From positions 992,001-1,056,000 of the forward strand of contig JARGXX010000115.1 in NCBI GenBank assembly GCA_030374765.1: DNA of 64,000 nt, written 5' to 3'. The notes below the pieces were generated by a model. The model was not told the origin of the DNA. It did no database searches and saw nothing but the letters and a program-made list of their open reading frames with translations. This stretch comes from Agarophyton chilense (taxonomy: Eukaryota; Rhodophyta; Florideophyceae; Gracilariales; Gracilariaceae). This document shows positions 8,934-19,638 of the stretch, piece after piece; position 1 is the stretch's first letter, and each line of letters opens with the position of its first letter. The position numbers were made by a program, and so were the translations under genes.

Positions 8934-11900
8934 TTATCCCACCTGGGCTTTAACAACCAATGCCGGGATTCCCGTCCGCGTTCTGCGGTGATATGACACC
9001 ACCTTCGAACGTGGGAGATGTTCCATCGGCTCATCCGAATCCCATTCGGGCCCTAAACCGTACCAACGGACGAGGTATTGAATATAACCATCCGGATGGT
9101 ATGAGTGCTTCACTATGTGGTCGACCACGAACTCCTTCTCGTAGACTTCCCGCCCTTGCGGTGTACGCGTCACCGGACCAAACTGGTGTACGTCCGCAGG
9201 TGCGTGTGGGCTACTGTGCCCTTCCCCCGAGGGGTCCATGGGTTGGCGTTGCCTTTCCATGCCCTGGGTAGGGGAACGAACCGGGTTCCGGGTTGCCTTG
9301 GCTGCTTGGCGGGTTGCTTCCGCCAAGGCGTCATGACGAAGAGCGTCAGTTCGACGGCTTCGGCCGGAGGCCTTCCCGTGGGGCAATTCTCCCAGTTTTT
9401 GGGTCGGAATGCTTTCCGAGAGTTCTCGTGCAGAGGCCACCCTTCGGGGGAACGCAGACTCATCCCAAGGCTGAGTTTCGCGGTCGCGTTCCACGAGTCG
9501 TCCGGGTGAAATCCGTCGCGACGGTGCTGGACTTGACGCGGGAGGCGGTTTCATCACGGGGCGTCGTGCCTTGCCGGGTGAGCCGCCTTGGGCGTTGATT
9601 GGCGTATCTCCCGAGCCGGGTGTCGTCTGGTCACGTGACACGTCCGGCTGATGGCTGGGAGTACTCCGCGCCGTGCGGCGTTCCGCCTCCTCACGTGAGG
9701 GCGTGTGCAACGGCGCTGCCGGTATGTCTGCTCGCTTGGGCGACAAAGTACCGCGACGGGCGTGCAACTCCGGGTCAACCGTGCCTTCGTCACCAACGGG
9801 CGGCGAAGTGCGCGGCGAGGAACCCCTGCGGGGAGCGAGTTCGCCCTCAACTATCCCATTCGAGGGTTCAACTTCACTCGGCGACGAGGTACTTCCGTCC
9901 TTGACGGGCACATTCTCCGGGGTGACCGGTGTGCCTTCGACAACGCGGTCGGTGTCAACCGAGACACTCGGAGTGCGTCCGCCACTGCGCACGGGTTCTG
10001 AACCAGCATCAAGCGTGCTGGGTGTGAATCTCCCGTCTGCTACGGTGTGCTTGCCCAGCTTAGCCGGTGTGTCCTGCCGTACAGTACGAGGGACCACTTC
10101 CGATCGATTCGGCCTAGAGGGGCCTGCGAGGGCGTTCTCTAAGTTTTCCAGCGTAGCTGGTGTCGACGAACCGTGACCCACGGGCTGCGGGTCAACGCTC
10201 GACGGCATAGCCGGTCCAGTATCGCGAGGGCGAACAGCATCCTGCGACGATTTCGGTTTCGCTTCGGCGAGAGGTTTTCCACTACGTGGTGCGTCCTGTC
10301 GAATAGAGTCCTCGTGGGGAGTGCTATCAGACGCAGATGCGGTGAGGCTTCCCATAGAGGGTTCAGCAACGGCTGTAGCGCGCAAATGCGGAGATGGCAC
10401 GTCGGTAGACGGGACGTCCGGGTCACCGTTGTTCTTGCTGGTGTGTCCAGGAGTCCGTGCACCACGGTTGTCATGACGCGACGAAGCGGTTTCCGTCTCT
10501 CGACGAGAGTTATGAGCCTCCTCCCCCTCCTGAGACGGAGCGGCATGGGGAGTGGTTGAAACGCCCAACGGACGGGGGTAGACACCGCGCCGTGCCGTGA
10601 GAGAAGAGAGGCCATTCTGGCCTTGGTACGATAAGATCGGCAAGTCAGAGAGTCCCCGGGTAGGGTGTGGTAACGCAGAAGGTCTGGAAACCACGGCAGT
10701 GGGCTGAGTTACTGTTGTGTGCCGAGCACCATCATCCTCAGAGAGGGATTGTTGACCCATTTCGGTTACTTCCAAAGTCGGTGGCGGGGCGAGTACAACG
10801 CAGTCGCGGGAGATCCGCTCATTAGCGTCGACAATTTCTACCACGATGGTGTCGTCTTTCACCGAAATGACCTTGTAAGGACCGTCGGCGACAGAAGAAA
10901 GCTTGTGCTTCTTTTCCTTTTCAGGGTTCCAGTACTCCTTACGGACGAAGACGAAGTCACCGGTTTTGATTGGCGGGGCCTTACCGCGTACGCGAGAGTC
11001 GAAATCACGCTTGTAAGCGGCTTGGGCACGAGCCATCGAGCTTCGGGCGACCGGGATCAGCTTCGTAAGCCACTCTTTCCACCTGTGGCGATAATCCTTC
11101 ACGGAAGGGAACGCATCCAGCGTGGGCTGGGGTTCTAACGCGACAGCGGGCGGAGGGCGGGACAAGACCAGTTCGAATGGATTCAAGCCCGTAGTACGGT
11201 GTACCTGCGTATTGTACGCGAACGTCAAGGCGTCGGTATATAAATCCCATGTCTTTGGGTGGTCGGCCGCGTAAGAACGGACAGACGCTAATAGCGTTCG
11301 GTTAAACCGCTCCACTGTCCCATTAGACTGGGGGTGATAGGTCGTGGTGAACAGGTTCTTGATGTCAAGAATCCTGCACACGTCCTCGAAGAATCGCGAT
11401 GCCAACTGTTTTCCGTTATCGGATAGAAGATTAACCGGCGGGCCGTAGACGAATACCCAATGGGTTACAAATGCTTGTGCAACCGTGAAAGCGGATATCT
11501 TCCGTAAAGGTACGGTCCGAACCAGTTTTGAGAAACGATCAGTGATAACGAGTAGAAACTTATGCCTACGTCATGTGGTGAGGAGCTTACCGAGTATGTC
11601 AATGGCGACAAACTCGAGAGGAGCCCGTGCCGGGAATAGTTTCAACTTCGTTGAGTACTTGCGAAGTTTCACCCGATTCTTAGCACATTCGGTACAAAAC
11701 CGCACCGTTGCGTAGCAATCCACCGCCACGGCGGGCCAGTAGAAATTCCTTCGCAAAGTGAAGTAGAGCTTCCGTCCACCGGCGTGTCCACCAAGTTTCG
11801 CATAGTGCGATAGATGCAAAACTCTAGACTGTAGACTATGCGGCACCACGACTTGTGGGGATGACTGAACCGTCCTGACGAGGTATCCAAGATCGTTCAC

Positions 11901-14350
11901 CTCGAAAGGGAGTTGTGCACCGCCATTAAGCCAGGCGCGAATCTTCGTACTGAAGGGGTCACCCTACTGTTCTCTGACCATCTCCTCCGGGGGTATCGGC
12001 ACAAAATTACCCGGCGGGGGTTTCTCTGAATCGTCCGAGACGAGCAATGCGTCAATATCATCATCCGATTTCGGGCTTTCGTTCCATTTATCGTGTAACC
12101 AAGCCGGGTCCGCCGGTGTTCCATCGTCTACGACGAAGCACGGTATATCCTCGTCATCGACGGCTAGAGCTTCCCCATTCGTGAGTAAACGCGAGAGCGC
12201 GTCCGCATGCGCGTTCTGAATGCCCTTCTTGTAGATCACTTCAAAGTCATATTCCGCGAGGCGGAGTCTCTAACGCATTAAGCGGCCTGACGGCTCAGAG
12301 ATGGTCATGAGCCATCGTAGGGACGAGTGATCCGTGTAAACGGTAAAGTGCACACCCATGAGGTAGGGGCAGAGTGTAGAGAGGGCCCACACAACTGCGA
12401 GGCACTTCTTCTCCGACACGGAGTAGTTCCGCTGGTGGACATTGAGCGAGCGTGACCAGTACCCAATGGGTTTGCGTTCTCCTTTGGGAGTAGTTTGAAA
12501 GAGCGCACAGCCTACCTGGTAGTCGCTAGAGTCGGTGTCCACGGCTAACGGTAGTCCGGATTTCGGTAACGATAGAATCGGTGCTGATGTGACAGCCTCC
12601 CTAAGGGAGTTAAAAGCATCCGTCTGGGCGGACGTAAAGGGGTCCAGTCTAGGTGGTTGACCTTTCCGCAGAAGCGCGTTCAAGGGGGCCGCGATGTCAG
12701 CGAAGTTAGGGATAAACCGTCGGTAGACGTTGACCAATCCTAGAAAGAAGCGCAGTTCCGTCTGGGTAGCGGGTTCTTTCGCCTTGTGAAGGGACCTCAC
12801 TCGAGCTTCCACGATCATTACACGTCCCGGACGGATAATGTGCCCGAGATACTTCACAGTATCGGTAAAGAACTCACATTTCCTCAGTTTGAGGGTTATT
12901 CCAGCATCACGTAGCGTGGTCATTATGTCCCTGACATGGGTGAGATGGTCATCCAGATTGTCTGAGAATACAATGATATCGTCCAAATAGACGAGGCAAG
13001 TACGCCACTTAAAGCGGGCCAACAAAATGTCGATAGCACGCTGAAAGGTAGCGGGGGCATTGGTTAGACCAAAAGGCATCCGTTTGAAACGGTAGAGTCC
13101 CGAGTGACAGACAAACGCAGTCTTATCTTGGTCGTCCTCCCTAACGGGAACCTGCCAATATCCCCAATTGGCGTCCAAAGCCGTGAACACGGTAGCACTG
13201 CCGAGAAAGTCGATGTACTCATCCATTCGTGGGATCGGATACACGTCCTTGACGGTAACATCATTCAAGCGACGTTAGTCGATGCAAAAGCGCCAGGACC
13301 CATCGGGTTTTGGGGCCAGTACAACTGGGGATGCCCACGGCGACTGAGCCGGTTCGATCACTCCAGCTCGGAGCATTTCGTCCACTTGGAACTGTTCCTC
13401 TTCTCGAGCCTTGGGGCCTGCCCTGTAAGGGTGTTGAGCCACCGGTCGGGTGTTCGGCAATAAATCTATCCGGTGTTCCGTTGTATTTATCTCACCAAGA
13501 GAGCCATCCCACATTGTGGTAAACTCCCGTAACATCTCACGCAGACTTTCACGGTGTGACTCCGGTACATGACCGAGGTCGAGTTCCACGAGTTCTTTCA
13601 CGGGGTATACCCGGTCGTAACTCGTCGGAACGGGCTTCTTTTCTGTTTTGGCAGGTTGCGATTCCGAATCATTCGGTGATTGGACGGCCGCTTCCTCCCC
13701 CTCCTTAGAGTGAACGAGACCGAGGACTTCGGCAGCGGTCAGCCTAGTGGGGACCATCGCGGCGGGGTGAGGCATTACCGATCCAATAACTTGGTTTTTC
13801 ACCAGTGACTGGGGGGTGGAGCCCAGATTGGCAACGAGCACGGTGAACGGCTTGTCTGGGACAATCTGCGCGACTCCATTCGCCACGGCGAGTTGATATC
13901 CATCGTACAGAGATGAGAGAGGCTGAATGACTCGTAAACCGTGTTGACGGGAAGTGACACGCACCCATACTTGGAACTCTGGCGGGATTCGGATAGATGC
14001 AGCCACGCGGAGCTTGGTAGACTCCCGAGAAGCGGGTGGAGGTTCCTGCGCGGCAGGGAGCGGTACGTGCTTCTTGGAGGCACGCCGCAGCGGACGACGG
14101 AAAATCGGGACCGACGAGCCGTCTTCCATCTCAACACGCTTTAATCGGGGCCTTATGGCGTCAACGAATCTGTCACAGAAGTCACATCCCAAGATGATGG
14201 GGGCAGCCAATTTCCGGCATACAATAAAGTCGAGTTTCACCACGAAGGAGCCCAAGCGAACGACGAGAGCGACGGTTCCAACCGTTGACAACGGGTTGTT
14301 ATTCGCGTCCGCGACGTCGGGCACCACGCCAAGGCGGATCCTGAACCACT
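8934..14350 (-). pseudogene. E3 pol: protease, RT, RNase H, integrase, linker, chromodomain
   Basis: Read on the minus strand, the protease-related segment (IILGCDFCDRFVDA) lies at about 14000-14330. RT is at about 12850-13480 ([32 protein letters not shown], and catalytic YLDD at 12978-12989). RNase H is at about 12250-12660 (YTDHSSLRW). The zinc-binding integrase N-terminus is at about 11680-11870 (two His then CTEC) and the core and GPY/F module at about 10850-11560 (TTYHPQSNGTVERFN). A linker of some 450 codons rich in Pro, Ser, Thr and Arg leads to a chromodomain at about 8940-9150 (YLVRWYGLGPEWDSDEPMEHLP). The 3' part, 8934-11405, is one open stretch of 823 codons. Overall the gene is broken. 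Confidence 0.88.
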
Positions 14351-14544
14351 AGCAATGGGGCGCTAGCGGCGGGGTTTGAAGGAACGGGGCGGTGGTCGGG
14401 AGCCTGCTCGGCAGGGTAAAGCAACGCATTGCGCGGTTTCGCCTCCGGAATACTCCGTGGAAAATCGATCTTCGCTCGAAGATACGACGTCATCGGAACA
14501 ATCCGCTTTTCCACTGGGGTCAACGCCTCATAATTACCGATTCC

Positions 14545-16425
14545 TCAGGCTACTTCCCTCATGGTGAGGATACAGTCCGGTGAAATGTGACCGTGTTCGT
14601 AGCATACGTGGCATATGAGTCCCGGGCGTGAGGGCTTCAAACCGGAGCGAGCATCCGTGAACTTCACCGCTTGGCGGGTATCCTTCCATCCAGGGCGACT
14701 CTGTCGGAGCGCACCGTTTGAATACGGGATGCGAGGTCCGTGAACACTGGGAGAGTCTGCGTACAGCAGGGGCCCATCCTGGGCCGTGTCATATGAGTCG
14801 TCCGTCGTAGACGGTAGTTGGGTTGTCGGGACCGAATGGATATCGTTTCGAGCGAAGTGTACGTTGTCGTACTTCTGTTGGGGGCGCCCAATCGCAACCA
14901 GCGATAGGGATGGCGACTTCGTTTCCATCACCAACGCCTTGGCGGTTCGCGACCTGTGTCCGAGGGCACGAGCTCTTAAAGCGTCACCTTCCACTTGCGC
15001 GTGTTGGACCAACTCCAGATACGTGGTCTTCCTTCGGTCTTCCCGGTAACGGGCCACGAGTGTTCAGATAGCGGGGTCCCGTCCATCGATGAACATGGGG
15101 CAGCGCTCTCCGGCGGAGTGTACGTTCCCACTACGGTGGAAAACCTTGTTCAGGCGCACCGATAATTCGGTTTCCGTTTCTCCAGACTTCTGGCGCGTAT
15201 TGCGAAGAGCGAGAATGGCCGACTGAATCGCGTGATTAGTGGCGTAGGACCTCAAGAGGTATTGTACTGCTTCTGGCCAGCAGGTTACCCCTCCTTCGGA
15301 GGCTCTAGACGAACCTCTTACAGAGTTGTATTGATCTTCGGCGAGGCCTTTCATAAAGTACGGGAGTGCAATGAACGCCTGTCCTTCGGTCATACCGAGA
15401 ATATCCGCTTCGGCGACGAACCTCGCAAGAAAATCCAACACCAAAATGGGGTCGTCTCCAGAAAAGCTCTGGTTCCTGAGGGACAGTTGCATACGCTTTA
15501 TGCAATCCTTCACTCTACCCGTGGCACGGGGCGTGCGATCCAAAGAGGAGTTTCCTAGCCGATAGTATCGGTAAGAAACCAACTTCTTGTACAGGGGGTT
15601 GGTGCATTTCAGCTCCTTCAACCCGGAGTGTCTCCTTCCCTTCTCGCGGGCGCGGATCACACCTTGGATGGCAGACGACCGTTTAGCACGCGATGAACGC
15701 CTGCGATGGCCATCGTCAGAAGACGAATCTGACGAGTCCGACCCATTTGAATGATGAGAGCCACGCGACGACTGTGAGGAGTTCGACGAGTCCGAGTCAT
15801 CGCTGTCACGCTTTCCACGCCGACGGCGGGTATCGTCCCTTTTTCTCTCGTGTTTCGCTTTGTGCGACACAGCAACCGGCTTCTCCGGGTTGTCTTCCAT
15901 CAAGATGGTTTGCTCTAACGTCTGGAGACGGGCGCTAACACGATTGAATCGGGTCTCGACACCTTCCACGTAAGCGGCGGGACCACCAAAACATTCCAAC
16001 AGGGTGTTGACGTCCGCCCGCAACAAGCGGAGGTCGTCAACCACTTCCTTCATAGAAGAGCCATCACACCTGGAACGCAGGGCTTCGAACTCTTCCACGA
16101 AGGCATTGTGCGCTTCCCGCATTACGCGGATCTGCTGCCTCACACTTGAGGTGGTGTTGATGTGGAACTCGTTTTTCTAGGCCTTTTCATCGGCAAGAGC
16201 CGGGTCATCCACGGCAGGGGCCGGCCCAGCACGATAATTGGGTCCATTCTTCGACGCCTTAGGCGGTAGCTTGTTGTTCTTGGAGGAGTTCGACCCCTTA
16301 CTCTTGCTTTTCGGAGCGGCTTGAGGTAACGGCGGGGGAACCCTTCCAGGGTCCGCAGGCACCACGTCATTGACGGAACGGCTCCGCGTGATCGCGGGTT
16401 CCGCTTCCGACGGTAGTCGTGACAT
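14545..16425 (-). pseudogene. E3 gag
   Basis: This is the gag region on the minus strand. The likely start is at 16425 (MSRLPSEAEPAITRSRSVND). Next come a Pro/Lys-rich segment, a predicted coiled coil (about 15900-16140), a Ser/Asp-rich low-complexity stretch (about 15690-15830) and a retrotransposon gag domain (about 15080-15560, LSLRNQSFSGDDPILVLDFL). A CCHC zinc knuckle follows at about 14560-14610 (CHVCYEHGHISPDC, CX2CX4HX4C). It would form the particle and bind the RNA. The region is broken in a few places, mostly shared with E6. Confidence 0.82.
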
Positions 16426-16564
16426 GATTGTAGCGTTGACCACTAAGAATAGGACAACAAAAGCTTCCACCAAGTGGGTCCAAACCAAGAAATTGGAAAG
16501 CAGATCTCGACGAGAGAAGACAGCACAGCAATGTGAAAAACAACCAAACAAGGTTCCCCTACCC

Positions 16565-16582
16565 TTCTAAGTCGGGAGACCA
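16565..16582 (-). promoter_or_regulatory. Primer-binding site of E3
   Basis: On the minus strand TGGTCTCCCGACTTAGAA begins three bases inside the 5' LTR. TGG pairs with a tRNA 3' CCA. TGGTCTCCCG would pair with a tRNA ending CGGGAGACCA, as in the tyrosine tRNA of budding yeast, so a tRNA-Tyr primer is possible. The same motif serves E5, E6 and (nearly) E7. Confidence 0.65.
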
Positions 16583-16585
16583 GTT

Positions 16586-17379
16586 TGTAGTGCAACGCCA
16601 AGGGCGGCGGAAACACACGAAGATGTCCGAGTCTTCCTCCAAGGAGGGTAGCACGGCGACGGAGCCTCTCCGGAGTGAACACGACTAAGTCGGGGTGTAA
16701 GGCCGAGGTTCACCGGCACGCCAAGCGGGGAGAGTGTGGGATGCTAGAAGGGAGCAGACCAGGTATGAGCTGTATTGCACGGGAGTGGGCAACTGATAAA
16801 GGGGGGACCACCCAGTGGGGGCGATCGGGGGCATGGGCCACGAGAGCCAAAAGAAATATGTAGCAAACCCAATACTGGGGCGAGAACACGGCAGGGGTGT
16901 GGAAGATATACACGCTAACAGCGGTGAGTCTTCTGTTCACGCAGGGTGGATAAGTCTACCGTTAGTAACGCAGCTTCACCTCCGTAGAGTGTGGAAGACT
17001 CGCGAAAGCGGAAAAAGACTTAGAGCCAAGAACCCTGGTTGGGGAGGTTTACTGAGTGTCAGGGCGAGATCGCCCTGGCACTATATAGTGTATAATACTG
17101 TAAAGAGCTCCCTAACCTAGTGCAATAAAGCTACATAAATAGAGAAATATCCAGCTATGCTGTGCCAACCTGTCCTGGGCCACCCGTGGTACACGTGGGT
17201 AAGTCACACCCGAGTCGGGGCCACGGCGCACGGCCGCCGGTGTACTTCGCGTACAACGCGTGTAGACCTGGCTACACCAGCCCGCTAGAAGCGGTATTAC
17301 TCATAGATCTCACAAGTATCGCCCGAGGCGGAAAAACAACCAAATCCTGGAAAACGGCCCTCACGAGGGTTGCGCTTCA
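16586..17379 (-). repeat. LTR type 2 (5' LTR of E3)
   Basis: This 794-bp LTR, the partner of 5988-6781, is directly followed by target duplication aaact at 17380-17384. The palindromic TATA core is at 17079-17090. It differs from its partner at about 20 positions by eye. Confidence 0.93.
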
Positions 17380-17384
17380 AAACT

Positions 17385-18607
17385 TTCAATACCCCATCCC
17401 CGACGAATTCGGCTTCGACCTACGGATGTAATGGACTCAGGTTGAGATCGGCTATTGTGACCGCATCGTGGCGTTGGAAACTTACGCATGGCGCGGTCAA
17501 CCGCGAGCGCGTCAAGAAGCGATCTGCTGGGTCCGTCCGATCATTCGTGCCGAGTTCCATCACCTTCGTCGTGAGTCCCGATATCGGTGGTTACAGAACT
17601 TCGTCCGCGAGGAGCGTCGGGGCAGATACTGCTTTGGGTTCCTTGTCCCGTATCAGAACACGGAGATGAACCGGATTAGTCCTTTCTATGAGTTCGGGCG
17701 ATACGTTCCCCTGCCTGGGTGGTGGTCCTCCGTCGAGGTGTGCCGGGGATGTTACGTGGAGTTGCCTCCAGTCGTCTCCTATCTGGGCTCGTACCTCATC
17801 GAGGATCCGCACTCCGTCTTATGGTCCGTGGTCCTAACCGAATGGGCAGTCCGCGCCGCGGCGTACATCTTGTGGGAAGCCTACGACCAGTATCGACTGT
17901 GGTATCTTCCTCCGCGTTTGCGTGGTTAAATCCGGCAGCTGGACCTTCAACTCCCTCTTGGAGGTGTCAATAACGCTGATGAAGCTCAGGAGCTCATCAA
18001 CATCATTGGGCGTGCCGACTGGGCTGTCGTGCCTGTCCGGCAGAGCGGCCGTGGTCATGATGCCGGTGGGGCTGATCGGTCTCCAGGGCGTCGCACGCCG
18101 TTGGCGGGAGTTTTCATCTTCTTTAACCCATGGGAGCAGCAAGAGATCTCCGAGGCGGAGGCGTCGGCACTCCGGATGGCTCCGCGAGGCATACCATACG
18201 AGCACCCCGTGGGGTTTCTCAACTCGGATGACTTCTACTACGCCTATGGCGGTGATGATCTCCCGGAGGAGGCGGGCGAATACCGTGGCAACGAGGTCAT
18301 GGAAGACGTGGAAGACCCCGATGGTGTCGATACTACGGCGCAGCCGGCGAAGGAAGCGACTCACGCAGGTGCGGTCATCGATCCAGTGGCGGCGGCGTTG
18401 CCGGACGAACTGGAAGTTATCGAGGTTCCCATACGCCCAGAGGCGGTCGTGATCTCCCAGTTCCTTCGGGGTGTTGAACTGAACGCGCAAGCGGCGAGCG
18501 GCAACATCGGTGCGATGAGAGACGCCCTCGTGGCACGCCTGACCGGCGGGAGTAACTTCGCTAGCGACTCGGTTGGCGCGCACGATAATCCGGGTTCTTC
18601 CAACTAA
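17385..18607 (+). pseudogene. E2 antisense ORF, C-terminal part
   Basis: This is the part of the E2 aORF to the right of the E3 insertion. It contains conserved blocks of the family: CDRIVALETYAWRGQPRARQ, a GFLVPYQNTEMNRI block, WWSSVEVCRGCYVELPPV, TEWAVRAAAYILWEAYDQ and YRLWYLPPRLR, then FFNPWEQQEISEAEA, an acidic tail and the C-terminal block VVISQFLRGVELNAQAASG before the stop at 18607. It is broken at about one or two places apart from the E3 insertion. It is a third subfamily of the antisense protein, distinct from the E3 and E5 types. Confidence 0.75.
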
Positions 18608-18860
18608 TCCCTTGTGATCCTGGATAGTATATCTCGATGTGCGGTAGTGTGTGCAGCAACTTCGAAAATAGTAAACTGCTTCCGTCTATGACGTATTTCT
18701 TCTCTTTCTTCTCTTCCACTTCTTCTGAGTGTCCCTCCTCCAGGTCTTCTGTACATCTTCTCCTTCTTCCAAGGGTCCTTATCCAGATCTTCTGTTCCTT
18801 TGTCCCCATCGGGTGTCTTCTTATCACACTTGGGCTCGGTCTATGGTAGCCGGCAAAGCC
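18608..18860. other. E2 spacer up to the duplication junction
   Basis: This is a pyrimidine-rich spacer downstream of the E2 aORF, equivalent to 8755-8940 in E3. At 18861 the sequence switches without transition to E1' pol. The two parent sequences share only a few bases at the join, as in end joining. Confidence 0.6.
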
Positions 18861-19306
18861 GGAAGGATCCCCGCAAACTCGCGGTAAGAGCGGACTTCAG
18901 GTAAGCCCCTACTGCCCAGCGGAAACACAACCAGGCCGCGCCGGCAACTTCCGCGAAGCGGTACGGCAGCCCCGGCAACCCGGCAAAAACCGCAGAGTGG
19001 AATGACAAACCGGGTGACCCGGAACAGGCGACGAAGAGCCCAGCACCACGCGGCGCTGAGGCTTGGGTCAGCACCACCCGGCAAGGCCGGCAAGTTTACG
19101 TGCAGGAGTACGTCCTCTACCGAATCGTCGGATATAGCTACGATGAGCACGGGGTGCTCCAGTACGGGACCCGCTGGTACGGATACGGGCCGGAGTGGGA
19201 CACCCCGGAGCCCATCGAGCACCTCCCGCGCTCCGCGGTAATGCGATACCACCGCCTTGCGGGGACCGCACTCCCATCCACGCTGGTAAACGCCCAAGAG
19301 GGATAA
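18861..19306 (+). pseudogene. E1' pol fragment with chromodomain
   Basis: This is the end of the linker plus the chromodomain (about 19100-19306; QEYVLYRIVGYSYDEHG, then WYGYGPEWDTPEPIEHLP). Only the C-terminus is present. Confidence 0.75.
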
Positions 19307-19638
19307 ACTGTGAACACGGAATGGAATGGCTGATGGCGCCACGCGCCATCTCCGTCCATGCCCCAACGCGGGGAAGGAAGCAACCGCTCACGCTATCCCA
19401 ACGTCGTTGGTGGTCGTGCCAGTTACCTGGTCCGCGCGCGAAGCCCCCACCGTTAAACACGGAACTCCCAGCTAGGCTGGTTCCCTGCAACGCCGGAACC
19501 CCGGTTGAAGGCCGGTACCCCGGAAAGAAAGAAGTGGACTTGGGAAAGGGCGTCGGAAAGGCGACCCTCTTCTTTTATTTCTCACTACTGGCAAGGGCGC
19601 CCTAGTGGCGTCGCCCTACATTCTACCGGAAGCTCCGG

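Larger units (their letters stand above)
1401..10596. repeat. Tandem duplication, left copy
   Basis: This stretch is repeated at 18861-28125. Alignment by eye keeps a constant offset of 17460 up to the LTR minisatellite, then 17531 and finally about 17529. Both copies contain the same E1/E2 and E2/E3 insertion junctions, so the copy was made after those insertions. Differences are scattered and rare, roughly one percent or less by eye. Homology stops abruptly on the left at 1401/18861 and on the right at about 10596/28125. Confidence 0.85.
5988..17379 (-). mobile_element. E3: full-length gypsy chromovirus, LTR type 2
   Basis: This 11,392-bp element is read on the minus strand. Its boundaries are firm: 794-bp LTRs at both ends and a perfect 5-bp target duplication aaact at 5983-5987 and 17380-17384. 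Order on the minus strand is 5' LTR, primer-binding site, gag, protease, RT, RNase H, integrase, long linker, chromodomain, antisense gene on the plus strand, polypurine tract, 3' LTR. It is broken, with roughly eight interruptions across gag-pol and two or so in the aORF. Several interruptions recur in E6, so both may come from an already defective lineage. LTRs differ by about 20 bases in 794 by eye, so the insertion is fairly recent. Confidence 0.93.
4870..18860 (-). mobile_element. E2: fragment of a minus-strand gypsy element, split by E3
   Basis: E2 is an older element read on the minus strand. Visible parts are part of its 3' LTR (type 4, cut on the left by E1), the antisense gene on the plus strand (5342-5987 and 17385-18607) and a short spacer to 18860. 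E3 (5988-17379) sits inside the antisense gene with an aaact target duplication on each side. At 18860/18861 E2 stops abruptly where the tandem duplication begins, so its pol, gag and 5' LTR are absent here. Its identity as a gypsy relative rests on the aORF and LTR ends, which match E3 and E5 in plan. Confidence 0.75.

Noticed and set aside
16710-16940. 76-codon frame inside LTR type 2 (MNRRLTAVSVYIF...), present in most copies
   Set aside because: It is short, lies within the LTR, and its copies are too similar to judge selection.
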